Assembly: GCA_016180165.1 (NCBI GenBank)
Contig: JACPBU010000130.1
Span: 1 to 11,971, forward strand
DNA: 11,971 bases
From: Candidatus Woesearchaeota archaeon
GTDB lineage: Archaea; Nanobdellota; Nanobdellia; Woesearchaeales; JACPBV01
Direction of reading: 5' to 3'
Below the pieces are notes generated by a model, which did not search any database, was not told where the DNA came from, and was given only the letters and a program-made list of their open reading frames with translations. Within the stretch, counting starts at the first letter, position 1, and the number at the start of each line of letters is the position of its first letter. Below, in pieces: positions 1 through 6,123 of the stretch. The translations under genes and the position numbers were made by a program.

Positions 1-3
1 TAT

Positions 4-96
4 CCTCGGGCTAAAGCCCGAGGCTTTAACGTTCGGCATTTTTAGTCCTTCAAAGTCGCTCTGAAGAGCGGGGCTTTAAACCCGGCGACTTTGAAG
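4..96. repeat. Nested palindromic element upstream of the lipoprotein cluster
   Basis: Two palindromes are visible. The first is a perfect 8-bp stem, CCTCGGGC (4-11) and GCCCGAGG (16-23), with loop TAAA. The second has a perfect 12-bp outer stem, CTTCAAAGTCGC (48-59) and GCGACTTTGAAG (85-96). Inside it lie a small hairpin, GCTC-TGAA-GAGC (58-69, sharing two bases with the outer stem), and a G/C-rich one, GGG (71-73) with CCC (81-83). As RNA or cruciform DNA it could form a three-way junction. It ends 15 bases before the first lipoprotein start, so it may be an intergenic repeat, the terminator of a gene outside the window, or a leader element. No function is recognised. Confidence 0.6.
74..80 (+). 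promoter_or_regulatory. Weak TATA-like box for the first lipoprotein
   Basis: CTTTAAA lies about 35 bases before the ATG at 112, which would leave a leader of roughly ten bases. It is embedded in the palindrome at 48-96. It is less convincing than the TATA boxes of the other genes because the spacing is longer. Confidence 0.3.
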
Positions 97-111
97 TAAA
101 ACAAATTAAGA

Positions 112-1287
112 ATGAACATGAAACCCAAACTAAAAGTCTTGATAAAATCCCTGCTTCCCTTGCTCCTCATCTTCCTTGTAGCCTGCAGCGGCCTGTTCGG
201 CAAAAGCAGCAAAGACAACCCGGTAAAGCAGAGATTCACCGGCAGAGACGGACTTGTGATGGAGTTTATCGAAAATGCGCCGCCAAAAGAAGTTTATGAG
301 AAAAGCATTTTTCCTTTGGCTCTCCGGTTGTTTAACAGGGGTGCCTGTGATATAGGGGAGATTAAAGACAGAACAGACTGCAACTCAGCTAAAGTTCCCG
401 GATACCTGCGGATTTCGATGGAAAAGGATTATCTTAGCCCAAGTTATAATTCAATAAAAACTCTTCTTGAAGATCCAAAAGACTCAAAAACAAAGTTTAT
501 AAATTATGATGGGCAACAAAAAATGCTGACATTTTCTTTAAAATCCAAAGATATACAGGACGTAAAGGGTGGCCAGGATATGCTGCAGATTGAAGTTGAG
601 GCAAAGCCATTGGAAAAATTAGACCCGAAGAGCAGCCTGCGTGAAACTCCAATAACTGTAACTGCCTGCTACCCCTACAAGACAATTGCTTCGGCAGATA
701 TTTGTATTGACACAGACCCCTTTAACCTCCTTACCAAAGAAAAAGTCTGTGAAGCAAAGGACATTAAGCTTGACAGCCAGGGAGCCCCTCTCGCAGTTAC
801 AAGGATAGAAACCCAGATGATTCCAAAGAAAGGTAATACTGATATGGTTATTCCATCTTTTATTATCACTATCGAAAACAAAGGCAAGGGTGAAGTCATT
901 TTCCCAGAAGGGAATGTGATTGAAGCCGCATGCTCTTCAAGCGCCCCCATAGACTATAAAAAGTGGTACAGGGGTTTTATAATCGTTTCCCTGACTGACC
1001 CAATAAAAACAGGTATAACCAAAGGGGAGTTAAAGTGTGATGAAGCCGTTGAGCCATCTGGCCCAAAGAGCACGTTTTCCCTAAAGAGCAACATTGACAT
1101 GATTCGATGCTTCTACGAGCCAGGAATCAGCAAGGATAAAGGAGCCTATACAACTCCCCTGAATGTTGAGCTGGAATATGGCTACACTGAATCAATATCC
1201 TCAAAAATGTTTATAAAAAGGATAAGTGCAGTATCTCCAAGGCTTACCGCCCCCCCCCAGCCCATACCTGATTATCCGATTGCATAA
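112..1287 (+). CDS. Predicted lipoprotein, paralog 1 of 3 (Ig-like two-domain secreted protein)
   Basis: This 391-residue protein has a basic N-terminus, a leucine-rich hydrophobic segment and a lipobox LVAC with the candidate lipidated Cys at 25. It is therefore predicted to be exported and lipid-anchored outside the membrane. The mature part shares landmarks with the next two genes: a start like F-x-G-R-D-G-L-V-M-E-F, then FP-x-A-L-R-L-F-N-R-G, then Y-K-T-I-A-S-A-D-I-C-I-D near mid-protein, then SQGAPLAVT and IENKGKGEV, and a final LEYGYTES strand. The N-x-G and ENKGKGEV patterns resemble Ig-like/COG1361-type beta domains (inference). There are several Cys in the mature region. The start may be the ATG at 112 or at 118; neither has a clear ribosome binding site. 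A run of nine C (1250-1258) lies 27 bases before the stop codon. The function is unknown; a cell-surface structural or binding role is a guess. Confidence 0.8.
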   Translation: MNMKPKLKVLIKSLLPLLLIFLVACSGLFGKSSKDNPVKQRFTGRDGLVMEFIENAPPKEVYEKSIFPLALRLFNRGACDIGEIKDRTDCNSAKVPGYLRISMEKDYLSPSYNSIKTLLEDPKDSKTKFINYDGQQKMLTFSLKSKDIQDVKGGQDMLQIEVEAKPLEKLDPKSSLRETPITVTACYPYKTIASADICIDTDPFNLLTKEKVCEAKDIKLDSQGAPLAVTRIETQMIPKKGNTDMVIPSFIITIENKGKGEVIFPEGNVIEAACSSSAPIDYKKWYRGFIIVSLTDPIKTGITKGELKCDEAVEPSGPKSTFSLKSNIDMIRCFYEPGISKDKGAYTTPLNVELEYGYTESISSKMFIKRISAVSPRLTAPPQPIPDYPIA

Positions 1288-1325
1288 TCAAAATCCCTGC
1301 AACAATCAATCCTTCATTCGAAAAG

Positions 1326-1333
1326 TTTATAAA
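1326..1333 (+). promoter_or_regulatory. TATA box for lipoprotein 2
   Basis: TTTATAAA is preceded by CGAAAAG, a good BRE plus TATA arrangement. It lies in the 79-base gap after lipoprotein 1, 34-41 bases before the ATG at 1367. A transcript starting about 25 bases downstream would have a leader of roughly 12 bases. Lipoprotein 2 can therefore be transcribed independently of lipoprotein 1. Confidence 0.6.
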
Positions 1334-1366
1334 AGCGAGCACTCAAAAATAGCAAAAGGGATACCA

Positions 1367-2398
1367 ATGAAAACCAGAAGTGGAATAACCATAGCTTTGA
1401 TAGTTTCTTTGCTCATTTTGGCAGGATGCTCCGGCTCAAGGACCAGAGACCAGCAGCCCAGGGATACCCTGTTCAGGACAGGCACGGAAGGCATCGTGAT
1501 GAGATTCTCTCCCCAGTCCACTCTCAGGCTGTTTGAAAAAGACGAAGCAGCTCCCGTTGAGTTTATCCTTGAAGTTAGAAACCGTGGCGCTTTTCCGCAG
1601 GGAGATGACCTTAACAATGCCAAGTTTAAAGGAGCGATATTCTTTGGTGGCTTTGACAAGAAAATTATCACCCTCCAGTCAGCTGAAGATAAAGCAAACG
1701 ATGGAGGAAGCGGTCTTCTTTCCTTTGATTTCAGCAAGGCCAGTGACAAAGTTTTGGAAGGAAAAAGCCCTTTTAATCTTGACGGGGGAATAAGGCTCTA
1801 CCCCCTGAAAATGTTTGTCAAGGAAGATTTGCCAGCAGGAACATCGTTCTACAACCCAAAACTGAGAGCAGCAGTTAACTACTATTATGAGACCATTGCC
1901 AGCGCCAAGCTTTGTGTTGACCCTGACCCAAGATCAACCAGGGTAAAAGACAAGCCTTGCACTTTCACTGAATCAATTGGCCTTTCCAGCCAGGGCGCCC
2001 CTGTTGCAGTAACAACTATCCAGCAGGATGCAACCTCCTCACACCTTTTGTACAAGATTTATATAAAAAATGTTGGAAGGGGCCGTATTATTGACAGGGC
2101 AGATGAGAGGTTTCTCCAAACTAACCCTTTTGAGCAGGGTTTTTCGTTTAACACTCTTGACAATGTATTTATAGGTGAGGTAAAGTTAGGCAACGTAGGA
2201 TTGGAATGCCGCCCATCATCTTCAAATACTCTTAAGCTCATTGACAACACGGGGTATGTCCTTTGTCAAGTTAAAAAAGAGCAATTCCGAGATGCAGCCG
2301 AAACATTAATAAGCGTAAAGCTCGAATATGGCTATACTGATAGTGTTGAGACCTCTGTTGAGGTTCTTGAAAAGGTCGAGTTTGCAAATAAAAAGTAA
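1367..2398 (+). CDS. Predicted lipoprotein, paralog 2 of 3
   Basis: This 343-residue protein starts MKTRSGITIALIVSLLILAG with a lipobox LAGC (Cys21). That is the classic lipoprotein signal layout, and it decides the start: the open frame reaches back to 1226, but the extra 47 residues would bury the signal peptide and lie upstream of the TATA box at 1326. The mature part repeats the landmarks of paralog 1: FRTGTEGIVMRF, EVRNRGAFPQ, YYETIASAKLCVDPDP, LSSQGAPVAVT, IKNVGRGRI and LEYGYTDS. Divergence between the copies is considerable, so the duplication is old. It probably encodes an exported, membrane-anchored, beta-rich protein. The next paralog follows after only 18 bases, so the two are likely co-transcribed. 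No catalytic motif is seen. Confidence 0.85.
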   Translation: MKTRSGITIALIVSLLILAGCSGSRTRDQQPRDTLFRTGTEGIVMRFSPQSTLRLFEKDEAAPVEFILEVRNRGAFPQGDDLNNAKFKGAIFFGGFDKKIITLQSAEDKANDGGSGLLSFDFSKASDKVLEGKSPFNLDGGIRLYPLKMFVKEDLPAGTSFYNPKLRAAVNYYYETIASAKLCVDPDPRSTRVKDKPCTFTESIGLSSQGAPVAVTTIQQDATSSHLLYKIYIKNVGRGRIIDRADERFLQTNPFEQGFSFNTLDNVFIGEVKLGNVGLECRPSSSNTLKLIDNTGYVLCQVKKEQFRDAAETLISVKLEYGYTDSVETSVEVLEKVEFANKK

Positions 2399-2403
2399 AA
2401 GAA

Positions 2404-2410
2404 GAGGTGA
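2404..2410 (+). promoter_or_regulatory. Shine-Dalgarno site of lipoprotein 3
   Basis: GAGGTGA lies six bases before the ATG at 2417, in the 18-base gap after lipoprotein 2. A strong internal SD with no TATA box fits an operon-internal gene, in contrast to the leaderless starts elsewhere in the window. Confidence 0.7.
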
Positions 2411-2416
2411 AGAAAG

Positions 2417-3352
2417 ATGAAGAAGCAGATGTTGATGGTTTTGGCCGTTTCCCTGATAGTGTTGGCCGGATGCAAAGGAGGAGGGGATGGGGGCACAAGC
2501 ACCCGCTCATTTATTGGCGGCACCCAGGCGCTGGAATTCAACTTTGTCGAGGGCTCTCCCCCAAAAGAGGTCTTTGATGGAGGTAATTTTCCTTTTGACG
2601 CGACCCTGAATATCCAAAACAAGGGCGAATTTACCGTCAACAAGGAAAAGATCAATATTACCCTGAAGGGCTTTTTCCCTGGCGATTTCAACAATCCTGT
2701 TGTCAACAAGAACCCTGACGAGAATATGGAAAAATCTTTCATCGATTCTGAAGGCAACATCATTCCCGGGACAGTGACTTTCCTTACCTTCAGCAACTTT
2801 AACTTCATCAGGAAGCTGCCTGCCAACAATGAATTCAACATCAGGGCAGAGCTCTGCTATAATTACGGGACAACTGCACAGGGAGATATATGCATCCTTG
2901 ATGACCTGACGCAGCAGAATGACCTTGTCTGCGTGGTCAACGAGAAGAAATCAGTGGACAGCTCATCTTCTCCCATCCAGATAGAGAACTTTGTTGAGAA
3001 TGTCGCAGGAACCGACAAGGTTGGCTTTAACTTTGAGGTTGTCCAGAGGGGCTCTGGAAGGGTCGCAAAGATAGACTCCAGCTGTGATGACGAAGAGATC
3101 AACAAAGACAAAGTCTGGGTTGATATTGACACCGAGCTCCCGGGATTGACCTGCTCAGGAATTACAGACGGAAACGCAACATCGGGCTTCACCAAACTCT
3201 TTGGAGGGAAGCGCCTGATCCGATGCACCCAGGACACCAGCCTGCCGGAGATTTCAGGAAAGGACTTTGAGAAGAAGGTCACCATTAACGCAAGGTTTGA
3301 CTACAAGGAGCACAAAGAGATAGGCATCCTGGTCAAGCACGCTACAGGCTGA
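2417..3352 (+). CDS. Predicted lipoprotein, paralog 3 of 3
   Basis: This 311-residue protein has the signal MKKQMLMVLAVSLIVLAG followed by Cys19 and a Gly-rich linker (KGGGDGG), typical just after a lipidated Cys. It shares with paralog 1 the stretch F-I-G-G-T-Q-A-L-E-F-N-F with SPPKEVFDGGNFPFDATL and N-K-G-E-F. It also shares the central C-Y-N-Y-G-T-T-A-Q-G-D-I-C-I landmark. The SQGAP motif of paralogs 1 and 2 is replaced by SSSPIQIENF, and the C-terminal LEYGY strand is degenerate (FDYKEHKE), making this the most diverged copy. It is translated from its own SD 18 bases after paralog 2, and a long T-tract follows the stop. The likely role is that of an exported surface lipoprotein of unknown function. 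Confidence 0.85.
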   Translation: MKKQMLMVLAVSLIVLAGCKGGGDGGTSTRSFIGGTQALEFNFVEGSPPKEVFDGGNFPFDATLNIQNKGEFTVNKEKINITLKGFFPGDFNNPVVNKNPDENMEKSFIDSEGNIIPGTVTFLTFSNFNFIRKLPANNEFNIRAELCYNYGTTAQGDICILDDLTQQNDLVCVVNEKKSVDSSSSPIQIENFVENVAGTDKVGFNFEVVQRGSGRVAKIDSSCDDEEINKDKVWVDIDTELPGLTCSGITDGNATSGFTKLFGGKRLIRCTQDTSLPEISGKDFEKKVTINARFDYKEHKEIGILVKHATG

Positions 3353-3387
3353 TTTTCTTTTTTCTTATTTTTTTTCCTTTTATTCTT
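3353..3387 (+). terminator. T-tract terminator after the lipoprotein operon
   Basis: Immediately after the TGA the + strand is almost all T for 35 bases, with one uninterrupted nine-base run of T and only scattered C, A and G. Archaeal RNA polymerase terminates at such U-runs without needing a hairpin. This marks the probable end of the lipoprotein transcript. Confidence 0.65.
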
Positions 3388-3469
3388 GAGGGTATGCTGC
3401 TCTCCACGCATCCCATCATCTAACGGAGGAAACAGCCTGTAGGTCAAAGTTAGCAGAAAACCATATAAT

Positions 3470-3560
3470 AGCAAATCACTTTAATAATCGCAAATTTGTT
3501 TACTGTGAAAAGTGATTTGCTTATCCCAGAGGGATACAAAAAATTCCAATGCAATTTTTT
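3470..3560 (+). repeat. Structured palindromic repeat, copy A
   Basis: The copy has three parts. The first is a perfect 13-bp inverted repeat, AGCAAATCACTTT (3470-3482) with AAAGTGATTTGCT (3509-3521), around a 26-base AT-rich loop. The second is the core hairpin TATCCCAGAGGGATA (3522-3536), a 6-bp stem with loop AGA. The third is AAAAAATT (3538-3545) with AATTTTTT (3553-3560). The core and the inner bases TTTGCT are identical to copy C at 11892-11969, while the flanking stems differ but remain paired. The strand given is the one on which the core reads as quoted. Confidence 0.75.
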
Positions 3561-3661
3561 CGTATTAGGGAATAACCTTACGCTCATTTCAAAACATACG
3601 AAAATTAAGGTTATTTCCTATACAATCGTTAGAATCTTACCTACAGAGGATAGAGCCTGTA
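3561..3661. repeat. Secondary inverted repeats downstream of copy A
   Basis: AATAACCTTA (3571-3580) pairs perfectly with TAAGGTTATT (3606-3615). CGTAT (3561-3565) pairs with ATACG (3596-3600), interleaved with the first pair, so an RNA could form a pseudoknot or alternative folds. Further on, CTTACCTACAGAGGATAGA resembles the copy A core, and TACAG (3642-3646) pairs with CTGTA (3657-3661). This may be the rest of the element or a decayed second unit. Confidence 0.4.
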
Positions 3662-3747
3662 ATGCCTTTTCTATATGAAGCATAAGCTACTGCGGGTAAC
3701 GCCAGCAGAGGCAGTTCTTGTCCAGAATATAAAGCCAGGATTCCACC

Positions 3748-4716
3748 TTATTTTTCATCGCTTCCTGCCAGTGCGGTCTGCGCAAGCAAAGCCTCTAATT
3801 GGATAAACTCGTCGCTTCCCTCAGACAGCCTGAACTCTATCTCTCCGCAGTAGCCGATAAGCTGGAGCTTTTTTCTGTCGGGGATGCCTAAGTTCAGGAC
3901 TTCTTTCTGTATCTGCTTGATGACCTCAAGCCCGGACAGCCCGTACTGGAGCATCGTATCGAGCAGCTTTTCCCTTGCTTCGATGAATTTGTTTGCGAGC
4001 GCCAGCTCCATGACCTGGCGGATTTCCTTTGGCTCAGCCACAGAAGCTAATGAATATACTTCTTCCTTAGATATGGTGCTGCCCATTGCTGCGCATCCCT
4101 GCAAGACTGTTGCAAGCCTCCTGCAATCGCCCTCAGCGACATCGATAAGCGCCTCCCGGGCATCCTGTGAGATGGTAAGCCCCTCATCATGGGCAATTTT
4201 CTCGACAAGATTCAGCATCTCTTTCTCTTCCAAAGGCTTGAACCTGAATAAGGCGCACCTGCTTTGGATAGGCTCGATGATCTTTGAAGAATAGTTGGCA
4301 GACAGGATAAACCTTGTATGCTGTGTGTAGATTTCCATCGTCCTGCGCAGCGCCTGCTGTGCTTCCCTGGTCAGCGCATCGCATTCATCCAGAAAGATGA
4401 TCTTGAAAGGCACCTCGCCTATCGGCCTCGTCCTTGCAAAATCCTTGACCTTGACACGGATGACATCTATGCCGCGCTCATCTGATGCATTGAGCTCGAC
4501 AAAGTGCTGATGCCAGTCATCACCATAAAGCTTCCTTGCGATGACCAATGCCAATGTCGATTTTCCGACACCTGGCGGCCCGGTAAACAGAAGATGGGGC
4601 ATATTCTTTTGCTCGACAAAAGCCTTCACCCTTTTGACGATCTCCTTTTGGCCTTTGACCTCAGAAAAATCCTTAGGCCTGTATTTCTCAGTCCAGATGG
4701 CATGCTCAACCCCCAT
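3748..4716 (-). CDS. rfcS: Replication factor C small subunit (clamp loader ATPase)
   Basis: This AAA+ ATPase subunit of the archaeal clamp loader opens the PCNA ring and loads it at primer-template junctions during DNA replication and repair. In the 322-residue form the order is: WTEKYRP box near residue 8, Walker A GPPGVGKST (46-54), LNASDERG (75-82), Walker B IIFLDECD (106-113), sensor 1 ILSANYSSKI, and the SRC arginine-finger motif (152-154), followed by the helical lid and collar. Length is normal and there is no intein, although archaeal RFC genes often host one. Walker B reads DECD, where DEAD is more usual. The start chosen is the ninth codon of the longer frame (which begins at 4740): it gives the usual RFC N-terminus, and a TATA box at 4740-4747 is centred about 27 bases upstream. 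The large subunit is not in the window. Confidence 0.95.
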   Translation of the reverse strand: MGVEHAIWTEKYRPKDFSEVKGQKEIVKRVKAFVEQKNMPHLLFTGPPGVGKSTLALVIARKLYGDDWHQHFVELNASDERGIDVIRVKVKDFARTRPIGEVPFKIIFLDECDALTREAQQALRRTMEIYTQHTRFILSANYSSKIIEPIQSRCALFRFKPLEEKEMLNLVEKIAHDEGLTISQDAREALIDVAEGDCRRLATVLQGCAAMGSTISKEEVYSLASVAEPKEIRQVMELALANKFIEAREKLLDTMLQYGLSGLEVIKQIQKEVLNLGIPDRKKLQLIGYCGEIEFRLSEGSDEFIQLEALLAQTALAGSDEK

Positions 4717-4739
4717 AGCTATTTGCGAATTATCTGACA

Positions 4740-4747
4740 TTTAAATA
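4740..4747 (-). promoter_or_regulatory. rfcS: TATA box of the RFC small subunit gene
   Basis: On the minus strand this reads TATTTAAA, centred about 27 bases before the ATG at 4716 and touching the upstream ATG at 4740. If used, the transcript begins next to the inner ATG (leaderless) and the outer ATG cannot be the start. Confidence 0.6.
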
Positions 4748-4823
4748 GTTATGGTGGTGCCTTCTGTCATACTCAGGATGGAAGAATATTTCACTACTTC
4801 TTAGAAGTCATTTATAGGGAAGA

Positions 4824-4831
4824 TTTATAAA
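4824..4831 (+). promoter_or_regulatory. TATA box of the 4854 gene
   Basis: TTTATAAA is centred 26 bases before the ATG at 4854, consistent with a leaderless mRNA. It lies in the 137-base divergent region shared with the RFC gene. Confidence 0.65.
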
Positions 4832-4853
4832 CAGATTTCGACCCCTGAGCCTG

Positions 4854-5747
4854 ATGGATAAAGCTGCACCCCTGGAAAATTTGATAATTGTTTCTAAAGC
4901 GGATTATTTTGAAACCTACCAACGTCCAGGCCACTATCAGGCTGAAAAGTCTTCACGATTTTTAGAGCAAAAAGGATTGCTGCCATTGAGATATGGCTCT
5001 AGTCTTTTCCCGCAGTTGAATATACTGCTGTCAGCTTGCCTCTGGAGTGGCTCGATTTCAAATGGAAGCGGGGCAGGAGTCAGGACATATGGCCAATTTG
5101 TGATGGGCGCTCACCTTGATGCCTCAACTTTGGAAAGTATTACCCAAGCGACCTTGGGCCTCGAAATAGATTTTGGGCCAATTCCCGGCCGTAATGATAA
5201 TTTCTATGTCTCTGGTAATGGAGCAGCTTATGCGCGATTAGTTAGTAAAATCCCAGGAGTTCCTGTTTCAGGTGGGACAAAAGAACATCCCGAAAGAAAA
5301 GATGATTTTAAAGAGATTATTCCGGATTATATCTGGCTTCTCGCAGATAGGTATAGATGGTTGACTGGCAAAGATAAGGACATTGCAAGGAAGATTCTCA
5401 CGGATTTTATCAATGTGCTGTTTCAAACGAAGATGGGGGGGGATTCTGGCTCTTATTTTTTGATTCCGCTTTTTAAGACAAAAAATAAAGAGGAAGGTGA
5501 GGGATTTGGCAAGAATATTGTCAGGGTGATTTCAACAGTTTATCCTCGTATTGGTCTTTCTGAAAATTCCGTCCGCAGCAGCCGATGGGGAAAAGATGGA
5601 AACATGGGTTTTCAAATTCGCATTTGCTTTCCAGAGGAGATGGTATGGGCTGCAACAAAAAATTATGGGTTGTTTGACATCAGTCTCAATAGAGATTTCC
5701 AGCCATTGGGGCAGAATCTATCATATAAAAAGAGAAGCCCCCGATAA
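4854..5747 (+). CDS. Possible degenerate LAGLIDADG-type protein; otherwise hypothetical
   Basis: This 297-residue protein is not recognised with certainty. Its layout resembles a two-repeat LAGLIDADG homing endonuclease. LLSACLWSGSIS (58-69) sits where LLxGLxxGDGSI is expected. It is followed by a beta/alpha stretch (FVMGAHLDASTLESI), then G-V-P-x-S-G-G-T-K and IPDYIW (156-161), which look like the usual VPxGxK...IPxWI linker. A second candidate helix is FINVLFQTKMGGDSGS (185-200), before another strand-helix segment ending in GFQIRICF. Both acidic positions of a catalytic enzyme appear lost or shifted, so an inactive or regulatory derivative is likelier than an active endonuclease. A run of eight G (5435-5442) falls exactly in the second candidate motif, so slippage or a base error could have altered it. 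It has its own TATA box and is divergent from the RFC gene. Confidence 0.6.
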   Translation: MDKAAPLENLIIVSKADYFETYQRPGHYQAEKSSRFLEQKGLLPLRYGSSLFPQLNILLSACLWSGSISNGSGAGVRTYGQFVMGAHLDASTLESITQATLGLEIDFGPIPGRNDNFYVSGNGAAYARLVSKIPGVPVSGGTKEHPERKDDFKEIIPDYIWLLADRYRWLTGKDKDIARKILTDFINVLFQTKMGGDSGSYFLIPLFKTKNKEEGEGFGKNIVRVISTVYPRIGLSENSVRSSRWGKDGNMGFQIRICFPEEMVWAATKNYGLFDISLNRDFQPLGQNLSYKKRSPR

Positions 5748-5760
5748 ATAATGAAAAAAC

Positions 5761-5770
5761 CCTTGCAAGG
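5761..5770. terminator. Short palindrome between convergent genes
   Basis: CCTTGCAAGG is a perfect 10-base palindrome in the 28-base gap between two convergent stop codons, preceded by six A on the + strand (six T on the minus strand). It may help end the minus-strand PRC-barrel transcript, but the T-run is short. Confidence 0.3.
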
Positions 5771-5775
5771 TTATG

Positions 5776-6045
5776 TTAAATAATATCCTCTTCAGCGATC
5801 ACTAAGAAATCCCCCATCGCTATCACAGCAGAGAAAGGGATGAAGATATTGCCCTCTTTATCCTTCTCCAGCTCCAGTTTTGCACTGTAGGCAGTTGGGC
5901 TTTTCAGGATGATGTGGATAAGCTCCCCGGACCTTGTCTCGAAGATGATATCTCCGACTTCCCCGAATCTTTTTCCGCTCTTGGACACAACGGTTTTCCC
6001 GATTAAGTCCTTAGAAAAAATCTTGTGCTCTTGTGCTTCTGGCAT
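5776..6045 (-). CDS. PRC-barrel domain protein
   Basis: This 89-residue protein is a single PRC-barrel domain. It begins near SKDLIGKTVVSKSGKRFGEV, followed by G-D-I-I-F-E-T-R-S-G-E-L-I-H-I-I-L, and ends with IPFSAVIAMGDFLVIAEE, the usual pattern of six short strands with a final V-x-A-x-G-D-x-x-I. PRC-barrels occur in photosynthetic reaction centre H subunits, in RimM (ribosome maturation) and as small stand-alone archaeal proteins of poorly known role. Length is normal for the stand-alone type. It follows the Cas4-like gene in the same direction after 78 bases but has its own TATA box (6097-6104) and an SD-like G-run. It is cytoplasmic, with no signal peptide or membrane segment. Confidence 0.85.
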   Translation of the reverse strand: MPEAQEHKIFSKDLIGKTVVSKSGKRFGEVGDIIFETRSGELIHIILKSPTAYSAKLELEKDKEGNIFIPFSAVIAMGDFLVIAEEDII

Positions 6046-6051
6046 GAAAAA

Positions 6052-6057
6052 CCCCCC
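6052..6057 (-). promoter_or_regulatory. G-rich Shine-Dalgarno-like site of the PRC-barrel gene
   Basis: The minus strand reads GGGGGGT ending six bases before the ATG at 6045. It is a partial match to the GGAGGTG class. With the TATA box at 6097-6104 it implies a leadered transcript of about 30 bases, unlike the leaderless neighbours. Confidence 0.5.
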
Positions 6058-6096
6058 AATTACTGCTCATGGGTAGAAAAATGTTACCTTAAGTAG

Positions 6097-6104
6097 TATT
6101 TAAA
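6097..6104 (-). promoter_or_regulatory. TATA box of the PRC-barrel gene
   Basis: TTTAAATA on the minus strand lies about 55 bases before the ATG at 6045, in the gap after the Cas4-like gene. It predicts a start site near 6075, leaving room for the SD-like G-run. Confidence 0.5.
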
Positions 6105-6123
6105 TTTTGTGTTTTCTCTCACT

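Larger units (their letters stand above)
3388..3747. other. Intergenic region without a convincing gene
   Basis: This stretch separates the convergent 3' ends of the lipoprotein operon and the RFC gene. It holds a small bulged hairpin (GGGTATGC 3390-3397 with GCATCCC 3408-3414), a copy of CAGCCTGTAG (3433-3442) inverted relative to 3342-3351, and structured repeat copy A with its downstream inverted repeats. From about 3665 to 3747 nothing was recognised. A short + strand reading frame (3496-3678) is rejected as a gene because it runs through the palindromes and has no start signal. Confidence 0.6.

Noticed and set aside
3470..3661. CRISPR-like array, suggested by a repeated motif about 120 bases apart
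   Set aside because: Only one exact core copy is present locally, the intervening sequence is palindromic rather than spacer-like, and the other exact copy is over 8 kb away.
3496..3678. Open frame of 60 codons on the + strand between the lipoprotein operon and RFC
   Set aside because: It runs through the structured repeat and its inverted repeats, has no promoter or ribosome site, and the residues show no protein-like pattern.
3748..4716. Intein within the RFC gene
   Set aside because: Walker A, Walker B, sensor 1 and SRC motifs occur at normal spacing in a protein of normal length.
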